NCBI RefSeq assembly: GCF_041381155.1
Contig: NC_091143.1
Location: 34,772,679-34,836,678 of the forward strand
Length of the DNA: 64,000 bases
Direction: 5' to 3'
From: Argopecten irradians
Lineage: Eukaryota; Mollusca; Bivalvia; Pectinida; Pectinidae
In this document: positions 56,708-64,000 of the stretch, one piece after another
Position numbering within the stretch: the stretch's first letter is position 1
Layout of the letters: each line of letters opens with the position of its first letter
The notes under the pieces: model-generated
Told to the model about the DNA's origin: nothing
Seen by the model: only the letters and a program-made list of their open reading frames with translations
The model's database searches: none
Translations under genes and position numbers: made by a program

Positions 56708-58046
56708 CAAAGTAAACACACGTGGGCAACGGAATTACATGCAACAAACAAAGAACTTCAATATTTCATATGAACTTCTGGAAAGCAACATAATATGACA
56801 TCCTATTTTGAATATATGTGTATGGAAGCTTATGCAAAAGAACAGAGACTGTAATACCACGATGTCAAGTCACAATTTTAGAGAAATTATAGTATGAACT
56901 CCATTAAATATCAAAATCATGTACAAACAACAAAGGAAAATAAAATATAGGATCACAATCTAGAATATTCTAATTGGTCTAAAATTTATTTCAAAAACTG
57001 TTTCTTTTATTTCCTTAATGTACTTAATGGTTTTGAAAGTCTACACAGTCATGCGTTCACCCTTGACGATTCATTTAGGTTCTTCTAAATCAAAGACTAG
57101 ACCAGTCCATTATGAAATCACAGGGGAGAATGAGTTAATCGTTTGGGTATTTAGTAAAGTAAAATTTTGCTTCTTTGCAAGTGTTTGTTGCAATCGAGGA
57201 CTTCGAGAGTCTCTCTATTATTTGTTGTGGTTGAAGCATACGACACTTTTCCTTTGTCGTGGTTTTCTGGTTTGGCACTTTTTCATTGCACTCCACGTTA
57301 AGTGTTCTTTCCCGATATTATTCTTCACATATGTCTAAAATGTCAGCTTTGTTATTAACTCTGAATTGCCTTGGCTTCCAAAGTAAACACACGTGGGCAA
57401 CGGAATTACATGCAACAAACAAAGAACTTCAATATTTCATATGAACTTCTGGAAAGCAACATAATATGACATCATATTTTGAATATATGTGTATGGAAGC
57501 TTATGCAAAAGAACAGAGACTGTAATACCACGATATCAAGTCACAATTTTAGAGAAATTATAGTATGAACTTCATTAAATATCAAAATCATGTATAAACA
57601 ACAAAGGAAAATAAAATATAGGATCACAATCTAGAATATTCTAATTGGTCTAAAATTTATTTCAAAAACTATGTTTCTTTTATTTCCTTAATGTACTTAA
57701 TGGTTTTGAAAGTCTACACAGTCATGCGTTCACCCTTGACGATTCATTTAGGTCCTTCTAAATCAAAGACTAGACCAGTCCATTATGAAATCACAGGGGA
57801 GAATAAGTTAATCGTTTGGGTATTTAGTAAAGTAAAATTTTGCTTCTTTGCAAATGTTTGTTGCAATCGAGGACTTCGAGTCTCTATTATTTGTTATGGT
57901 TGAAGCATACGACACTTTTCCTTTGTCGTGGTTTTCTGGTTTGGCACTTTTTCATTGCACTCCACGTTAAGTGTTCTTTCCCGATATTATTCTTCACATA
58001 TGTCTAAAATGTCAGTTTTGTTATTAACTCTGAATTGCCTTGGCTT
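56708..58046 (+). repeat. Recent 671-bp tandem duplication
   Basis: AGTAAACACACGTGGGCAAC begins at 56711 and again at 57382. The copies run to CTGAATTGCCTTGGCTT at 57361 and 58030 with only a few differences, for example ACATCCT against ACATCAT. A palindromic repeat, GTTCACCCTTGACGATTCAT to GAGAATGAGTTAA, related to 63160-63250, is present in each copy (57055-57140 and 57727-57812). Short open frames inside are not gene-like. Confidence 0.9.
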
Positions 58047-58980
58047 TCGTTATTCTTCAGTTATGTATAACATTTCAATTCTGTTATTAACATTGTAGTG
58101 TTTGACTAAATAAGAGTTGGATATAAGCTTCAAAATCCAGACTTGGTTAAATTGAATTCCATCGAGACGAATTTGAATTTCGTCGTGACCAAAATGAATT
58201 CTGTCCACAAAAATGAAATTTGTCATAACAAAAATGATTTTTGTCCACTGAAAGATGATTTTGTTAAACAAAATTTAATTCTGTCATAACGAAAATGAAT
58301 TTATTATAAAAAACATTTTTGTAAGACGAAAGTGATTTTGCTACAGAATTCAGTTTTATGTCACGAAATTGAATTTTGTCTACAAAATTTAATTTCGTCA
58401 TGACTTTTGTCCACTGAAAGATTGTTTATATAACATTATTTTTGTAATATGTTATAAATTTTGTTAACCTGAACTCATTTTTGTTGAACAAAATTCATTT
58501 TTGTCTACACAAAATTGGATTTCGTGTACAAATTACAAGTGTACCGTTTGGCGCCCCGTAGTATTGTGGTGTTAGAGTTATTTGAGCAACTTCTTCGTGC
58601 AGCTTCAATGTAGATCGACCCATTGTAATGTAGTCAAACTCAAAACTACTAATATTACTGAGAATGTATTATAGCATGTTTCTTCTTTCAAATGTAAAAG
58701 GCGTGGCTAAATAAATGTTGTTTTGATTATCCCCGCCTCCTTTTTTTACTATCTATAATGTTTCAATGAAGCAATACAACTTTCAATGTTTAGTTTGGGC
58801 GAAAGGGGTTGCTCCTGTTGTGGTGGATTTGGAATAGGCATACCAATAAGAATATGCTGGTTTCAGAACATTGAGATGACTGTTACACTCATTGTCGATG
58901 GTGTAGTTTGCTCCAGTAAAACTATAAAAATAATCCCTGCTATGTATGGTATATGTGATCATGGGTCTGAAGAGAAGGGT
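58047..58980. repeat. Degenerate array of TTTTGT/ACAAAA inverted motifs, then featureless DNA
   Basis: From 58140 to 58530 the motifs AAATGAATTTTGTC, AAATGATTTTTGTC and their complements (ACAAAATTTAATT) alternate about every 25-40 bases. This makes a stretch of overlapping short inverted repeats. The remaining ~450 bases show nothing recognisable. Confidence 0.5.
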
Positions 58981-59236
58981 CACCCTCGATACTCCAGGGG
59001 TTCCGATCACTTACGATCTCTACTCTTCTGGACTATCTCGTAGTAAAACTGGAGGCAACAGATTCACATCAAAAGGGCTGTATAACGGTACACTGTGGTT
59101 GACTGTGTGGCTTTGAAGTTGGGTGTCGCTCTATATGTGGTCTTCAAAAGGAAATTTTGCTGGCCTGGATTAGTTAAGATTTTTTTCATGGGTGTAAAGA
59201 TCGTAAGTGATTGGAACCTCTAGAGTATCGAGGATG
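58981..59236. mobile_element. 256-bp member of the CTCGATACTCC fold-back MITE family
   Basis: CACCCTCGATACTCCAGGGG then TTCCGATCACTTACGATC faces GATCGTAAGTGATTGGAACC then TCTAGAGTATCGAGGATG. The interior TAACGGTACACTGTGGTTGA and CTGTGTGGCTTTGAAG is the reverse complement of 11391-11436, so two members share a body as well as ends. Confidence 0.75.
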
Positions 59237-59347
59237 CACTTGGGTGTGCATATCCTAAAAGGTAGACACTGCAATGTATTATATTTAAGGTAGTACTGTG
59301 TCATAAGTATGGAAATAACATCATTTCCCAATTTGATTCAGTGCTTT

Positions 59348-60480
59348 TTAGGTCATCTGATCAGAAGGGTCAGGATGACCTATTGTCATCATGCACCGTC
59401 CGTCGTCGTGCGCCATCCGCCGTCCGCTGTGCGCCGTGCGCCGTCCGCCGTGTGTAAACTTTTCATTCAAACGACTTCTTCTCAATAACCGAAAGGCCCA
59501 GGCTACTGATATCTGGTCTGTAGCATGCTGGGATGAAGGGCAACCATGTTTGTTCAAATGAATGACTTTGACCTTCATTTAACGTCACAGGGGTCAAATA
59601 GGCTAAAATCCTTTAAACAACTTATTGGGAATAACTAAGAGGCCTAGAGACCTGATATTGGGCCCCTGACATGCTGGGATGAAGGGCTATCAAGTTTGTT
59701 CAAAGATTTAAGCCTATTTGACCCCTGTGACCTTGAATGAAGATTAAGGTCACAGGGGTCAAATAGGCTTAAATCTTTAAACGACTTCTTCTCAATAACC
59801 AGAAGGCCCAGGGTACTGATATTGGGCATGTAGCATGCTGGGATTAGGGGCTACAAAGTGTGTTCAAATGAATGACATTGACCTTCATTCAAGGTCACAG
59901 GGGTCAAATAGGCTAAAATCTTTCAACGACTTCTTTTCAAGAACGGAAATGCCCAGGGTTCTCATATTGGGCCTGCAACATGCTGGGATGAAGGGCTACC
60001 AAGTTTGTTTAAATGAATGACCTTGACCTTCATTCAAGGTCACAGGGGTCAAATAGGCTGAAACCTTTAAACGACTTCTTCTCAAGAACCAGAAGGCCCA
60101 GAGTACTGAAATTAGGCCTGTAGCATGCTGGGATGAAGGGCTACCAAGTTTGTTCAAATGAATGACATTGACCTTCATTTAAGGTCACAGGGGTCAAATA
60201 GGCTAAAATCTTTAAACTTCTTTTCAAGAACGGAAAGGCTCAGGGTTCTCATATTGGGCTTGCAACATGCTGGGATGAAGGGCTAATGACCTTGACCTTC
60301 ATTCAAGGTCACAGGGGGCAAATAGATTAAAGCCTTGAAATAACTTTTGTGGATAAGTAAGAGGCCGAGAGACCTGATATTTTGCCTGTGACATACTGGG
60401 ATGAAGAGCTACCAAGTTTGTTCAAATGAATGACCTTGATCTACATTCAAGAATGTAGAATTCAGAATCTGAAGAGCTCC
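59348..60480 (-). mobile_element. Reverse-oriented pearl-like element, ~7 units of ~145 bp
   Basis: Near the left edge is a CCGTCCGTCGTCG / GCCGTCCGCCGTG GC-rich microsatellite-like block (59396-59456). Then come units containing AAACGACTTCTTCTCAA, AGAAGGCCCAG, ACTGATATTGGGCCTGTAGC, ATGCTGGGATGAAGGGCTAC, GACCTTGACCTTCATTCAAG and GGTCACAGGGGTCAAATAGG. ATGCTGGGAT recurs near 59527, 59670, 59834, 59981, 60126 and 60267. It has the same architecture as the elements at 16.4 and 29.5 kb but an unrelated core sequence. Confidence 0.65.
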
Positions 60481-60666
60481 CTTGAATGGGGCGAAAGCGC
60501 TCACTAGTCAGTCGTTATTGTTTTTATTTCTTATAGATTTCGTCCGTAAGGATTTTTCTTTAAATTTATCAGATATATATATATATATATATAAATAAAA
60601 AAGAACAATGTCCATGTGATGGTTTCCATATACATAAAAAAACACAACTATAAAACAGTTTTTTCT

Positions 60667-60703
60667 CCTTAGCGCTTTCTCGGCTCATGCCGGTCTTCAG
60701 GGG
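60667..60703 (-). ncRNA. Hammerhead-ribozyme-like motif, left arm
   Basis: Minus-strand copy of the motif described at 62050-62086. CUGAAGA, the CGGC-AUGA-GCCG stem-loop, GAAA and GCGCUA are all present, but the bases after the cleavage position are AGG rather than GGG, weakening stem I. Confidence 0.4.
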
Positions 60704-60839
60704 TTTGAATTCTTTTATTTGTAAAACATGACGTCATAGTACAATGACGTCATAGTAAGATTACGTCATGACATGGTACATAAAGATATTGTGAATGGTT
60801 CTGGAAGAAAATAACAAAAACATGAGGACGAAATAAAAA

Positions 60840-61805
60840 CTAATATGAAGTTCCTTTGTCCCGTTCTGAATTTAGCACAGGTTTCATAAGTTGAATGAAA
60901 TACATTTCTTTATTTTCTCTTTTTAAAAGATCTGAATTGGACATTTGATATATTGGTAAAATAAAAAAAATATCATTAGCACACATATGACAATGTTCGT
61001 TTACTGTTAAATATCTGAGATGGTCTGTTTTGGTTTGTTGTCGGTGTAATGTAACTCTCTTTCTCAATTCCATTCCTGTCTGACCAATATAAAAATCTGA
61101 GCATTTGCTACAAATAAGTGCGTATATGACATTTTTGGATGTACAATTCATATTAGTTTTAATTTTGAAATTAAAACCATTTTTGAATGTATAATTTTTA
61201 CACTCTATAACAATATCACATGTTTTGCAACGCTTTTGCATACATTTAGTGACAGAAGTATCTTGCATTTTCGAATCGAATTTTGACGCACATAAAATAC
61301 GTTTAAGGTTTTTAGGCTGACGCTTGCAATTTATTATTTTCTTGTTAGATAAAATCAATTTCATTCTGTCGCTATTTTTCATGTAATCTTCACAACCTTT
61401 TACAATTGGAAAAATATTGTAGTTGTTTGGATTAAAAGTACTGACAAAAGGTATTATATTGCTTTTGGATTCCACTTTATTCGATTTCCTTAAATGAATA
61501 GGTCCTTCTTTTTTTGCTCTTTCAACTCCATAATCTATAACTTCTTGCGGATAATGCTGTTTGCGCAGATAAAAAACTAAGTTCTCTAAGCGTTCAGCTA
61601 AAATAGTTTTATCACTTACGATTGTGATTAGACGGGACGCTAAATTAAATGGGATATTTAGCTTTACATGCCTTGCATGATTTGAATAAAAATCAAGATA
61701 GTTATGCGAATCCGTCGGTTTACAATACAAGTCAGTAGTGATTTCACCATTTTTACTATGTACAGATATATCCAAAAACGGTAGTTTTACTGTACTAGAA
61801 TCCAT
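60840..61805 (-). CDS. Penelope-like element ORF: RT C-terminus and GIY-YIG endonuclease
   Basis: 321 residues from the first Met; the frame is open ~90 bases further upstream (…CFIIWQSDKDVNTLFQELNK). Residues 9-60 (PFLDISVHSKNGEITTDLYC, then KPTDSHNYLDF) are the end of a Penelope-type reverse transcriptase and thumb. A cysteine cluster at C188, C193, C196 and C202 may bind zinc. The GIY-YIG nuclease follows: VIYAL (226-230), FYIGQTG (238-244), R250, H254, a Glu near 297-300 and N312 in PVLNSE. In the family this nuclease nicks target DNA to prime reverse transcription. The reverse-transcriptase core is absent, so it is not autonomous. The stop codon lies at the edge of the left inverted arm. 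Confidence 0.85.
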   Translation of the reverse strand: MDSSTVKLPFLDISVHSKNGEITTDLYCKPTDSHNYLDFYSNHARHVKLNIPFNLASRLITIVSDKTILAERLENLVFYLRKQHYPQEVIDYGVERAKKEGPIHLRKSNKVESKSNIIPFVSTFNPNNYNIFPIVKGCEDYMKNSDRMKLILSNKKIINCKRQPKNLKRILCASKFDSKMQDTSVTKCMQKRCKTCDIVIECKNYTFKNGFNFKIKTNMNCTSKNVIYALICSKCSDFYIGQTGMELRKRVTLHRQQTKTDHLRYLTVNEHCHMCANDIFFILPIYQMSNSDLLKRENKEMYFIQLMKPVLNSERDKGTSY

Positions 61806-62049
61806 TGTGTACTGTATATCAGGACGTAGCTTATTAAGTTCTTGAAATAATGTATTTACATCTTTATCTGATTGCCAGATTATAAAACAATCGTTTTAAA
61901 GATTTTTAGACGATTTTTATTTCGTCCTCATGTTTTTGTTATTTTCTTCCAGAACCATTCACAATATCTTTATGTACCATGTCATGACGTAATCTTACTA
62001 TGACGTCATTGTACTATGATGTCATGTTTTACAAATAAAAGAATTCAAA

Positions 62050-62086
62050 CCCCTGAAGACCGGCATGAGCCGAGAAAGCGCTAGGG
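62050..62086 (+). ncRNA. Hammerhead-ribozyme-like motif, right arm
   Basis: In order: CCC (stem I), CUGAAGA (matches core CUGANGA, 62053-62059), a C, stem II CGGC-AUGA-GCCG (62061-62072), an A, GAAA (62074-62077), palindromic GCGC (stem III, possibly dimeric), UA at the expected cleavage position, and GGG pairing with stem I. The C/A pair at the base of stem II is a mismatch where G-C is usual. Minimal hammerheads are known from Penelope-like elements. Activity is not shown. Confidence 0.5.
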
Positions 62087-63159
62087 AGAAAAAACTGTTT
62101 TATAGTTGTGTTTTTTTATGTATATATATAAACATATTTTGTACACTCAAAACTCCTTACCAAATCACATTTACAAAATGAAACCTCCATCTTCAAAGAA
62201 TGTCATCTTTGCAACCAATTAACTGAAAAATATGTATCTAGTAAACTCTAGAACGTTTTACCGATAGCAATTCCTTCACCAAAATAAAAATAATATGCCA
62301 GTGGAGAAAGTAATGCTGTTTTGGAGTGTTTCCATGACGTCATTAGGCCAACAGGTTTAATGAAATTGGAATTACCGACAGGACCACCATCTGTCTGAAA
62401 CCATCCATTAATTGACTAGAGCACCTCATTATCGCAGCTACAAGACGTTAAACCTTGAGTAAGTGTTTTCTTTCAATTTTGGAAAATCAGAGACACCATG
62501 TTTATTATTATCAGCCTCTCGATCAGAAGCTTACAATTTATGCCTTAAAAAACAAATTTGATATCACTGATATGTGACTTATGTTCATACATAAACTGTC
62601 TCTACATCGTCCCACACGTTAACTTTTATGTTTTTATCCGTCGATTTTGTAATTTTTAAACTCATTTCCCGTCACATTTGGAGATTCCTTTCACTGTGGC
62701 GTAATAACTGTGTGAACTTATTTCCTTGATCTATATATCATAGTATGAGTTACGGTTAACATAAGATTTTTTTTAACTTCTGTAATGCTTTCCAATGGGG
62801 AATTTTTAATTAAAGAATTACTTAAAGTTATAAGGAAATTTCTTAAAACTAGGTTCAGGTACTTTGAAGATCTGAGGGATAAAACATGATACAGTCATTA
62901 CCTGGGTTCATACTTCGTAATGACATGCTTATTATCGTAATGTTGGGGCCAATATTCTATCCTAGTCTTCAGGGTTGAAGGTCATTTTTGAAACTCATGT
63001 GAACTTAAATGAAGGTCAAGGTCATTCATTTTTAACTAATTGTGTAGTCTTTAATCCAAGTACTTCAGTCTCACGAAATCAGTTCCTGTAAAATTATTAT
63101 CGGTTACTGAAAATTTAATAAGATAAATGCACAACAAACACTATGCTATCACATACCAT

Positions 63160-63250
63160 TAACTCATTCATCCCCGAAGTTTCATAATGGACTGGTCTAA
63201 TCTTTGATTTAGAAAAGTCTAAATGTGTCTTCAGGGGTGAATCAGTTAGG
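63160..63250. mobile_element. MITE-like palindromic repeat related to the 57-kb duplication
   Basis: TAACTCATTCATCCCCGAAG at the left faces CTTCAGGGGTGAATCAGTTA at the right. Inside, TGGACTGGTCTAATCTTTGA is the reverse complement of the 57-kb TCAAAGACTAGACCAGTCCA. The family therefore has at least three copies here. Confidence 0.65.
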
Positions 63251-63268
63251 GTTGCTTGTTCAATGAGC

Positions 63269-63359
63269 CAACTTCCCTAGCCAAGGTTTTTTAGCCGATT
63301 CTTTTCCTACTACCTAGTAGGAAGAGAATCGGCCTAAATACCCTTGGCTAGCGAAGTTG
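63269..63359. repeat. 91-bp hairpin with long imperfect arms
   Basis: CAACTTCCCTAGCCAAGG, GCCGATTCTTTTCCTACTA are mirrored by TAGTAGGAAGAGAATCGGC and CCTTGGCTAGCGAAGTTG. The arms reach ~42 bases with few mismatches and a tiny loop. A MITE remnant or RNA hairpin source is possible. Confidence 0.8.
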
Positions 63360-64000
63360 TCAATGGGCATGTGAGCTAAAATGATGGAACTTGTCAAAGA
63401 CTTGCAGAAAAATAAATAAGAAGTGTTGTTTTATATTTTATTTCAAGATATCTGATACATAATAAAATAACATGTACCAATTAATCCATATTACAAATAG
63501 CTGAAGTCGTTACAGTGCATAAGCTGAAGTGTTACAGTGCATATAACAAACTCTACCATGACATATGATTATTAAGCCTGTATCAATTGATTCATGTGTT
63601 GTTTTTTTTACTTACAGAACAGACCATTCCTTTTAGATAGCCTTGTATGGATTATCATGACACTCATAAATACACTCATACTGTAGATGTATTTATCTAG
63701 GAAACTTTAGCGCAAAGATAATTTTGAATAGATTAACATAATGATGAATTTGCGCAATCACCTATAATGGATAATAAAAAATATACAGAAAAAATAAGCG
63801 CTGTCATACCTTTAGTAGTGACGCACTTAAGGTGAAAAAAGCTCTAATAAAAGATTTACAGCTCAAATATGTAAAAGATGATCCACTGTTGAGGTATGTT
63901 TTCTCTATCAAAAAACAGGAGTAGACAAATCAATATTTTTTTCAGTTACTTACTTAACACCATTACCACCATTTAGTATTAGCTTATTTTAAAATTCAAG

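Larger units (their letters stand above)
60629..62125 (-). mobile_element. Truncated Penelope-like retroelement inside ~210-bp inverted repeats
   Basis: Arms at 60629-60839 and 61914-62125 are near-identical reverse complements. Each holds TGACGTCATAGTA-type blocks, GAATTCAAACCCCTGAAGAC and GGCATGAGCCGAGAAAGCGC. The ORF at 60840-61805 fills most of the interior. Penelope-like elements are known to carry LTR-like terminal segments in direct or inverted order, often with hammerhead ribozymes. Only the last part of the reverse transcriptase remains, so the element is 5'-truncated. Good arm identity suggests moderately recent insertion. Confidence 0.8.
62126..64000. other. Non-coding region at the right end of the window
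   Basis: No coding exon is recognised. Two palindromic elements at 63160-63250 and 63269-63359 are listed separately. TTAAATGAAGGTCAAGGTCATTC near 63005 may be a fragment of the 59.4-kb pearl-like core. Confidence 0.4.

Noticed and set aside
57018-57903. Open frames of 106 and 70 residues that look conserved in two places
   Set aside because: The similarity is due to the 671-bp tandem duplication, and the frame contains a palindromic dispersed repeat.

Overview
The window looks like nuclear DNA of a bivalve mollusc, possibly a scallop. It is AT-rich, its genes have many short GT-AG introns, and it carries repeats typical of bivalves: pearl-like elements (tandem ~155-160 bp cores plus an ACGG-type microsatellite), many short palindromic MITEs, and a Penelope-like element. 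The species call is inference; nothing in the window fixes it. All exon boundaries were read by eye from splice sites, reading phase and protein similarity recalled from memory.

The layout from left to right is as follows. (1) 864-9991, plus strand: a complete 13-exon PDIA3/ERp57-type protein disulfide isomerase with signal peptide, two CGHC active sites and a C-terminal KTEL. An ERSE-like element sits about 80 bp upstream, and a 155-bp tandem array lies in an intron. (2) 14422-25594, minus strand: a complete six-exon MBD2/3 methyl-CpG-binding protein whose introns are loaded with repeats, namely two pearl-like arrays, several MITEs and a hAT element with another hAT-like element inside it. 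(3) 26943-30878, plus strand: a small six-exon gene for a 195-residue protein with a probable single BRCT-like domain. The tail of its last coding exon has been amplified into a 10-copy, 67-bp minisatellite. (4) 37039-42056, minus strand: a large tetratricopeptide-repeat (TPR) protein whose last exon carries almost the whole protein. Two further Met-initiated exons at 55.6 and 56.6 kb have phases that fit its downstream exons and may be alternative first exons. (5) 44647-46293, minus strand: an intronless 548-codon ORF for a disordered, acidic and Ser/Thr-rich protein that I do not recognise. (6) 46-64 kb: mostly non-coding, with SINE-like and MITE sequences, a recent 671-bp tandem duplication, a reverse-oriented pearl-like array, and a truncated Penelope-like element (GIY-YIG endonuclease) inside 210-bp inverted repeats that contain a hammerhead-ribozyme-like motif.

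PDIA3 and MBD2/3 are tail-to-tail. MBD2/3 and the BRCT-like gene are head-to-head across about 1.35 kb. The BRCT-like and TPR genes are tail-to-tail. The genes share no evident pathway (ER folding, methyl-DNA readout, a possible DNA-repair or telomere-type BRCT protein, a TPR scaffold), as expected for a eukaryotic chromosome segment. The most interesting items are the minisatellite born from a coding exon, the candidate alternative first exons of the TPR gene, the ribozyme-like motif in the Penelope-like element, and the network of related palindromic elements.
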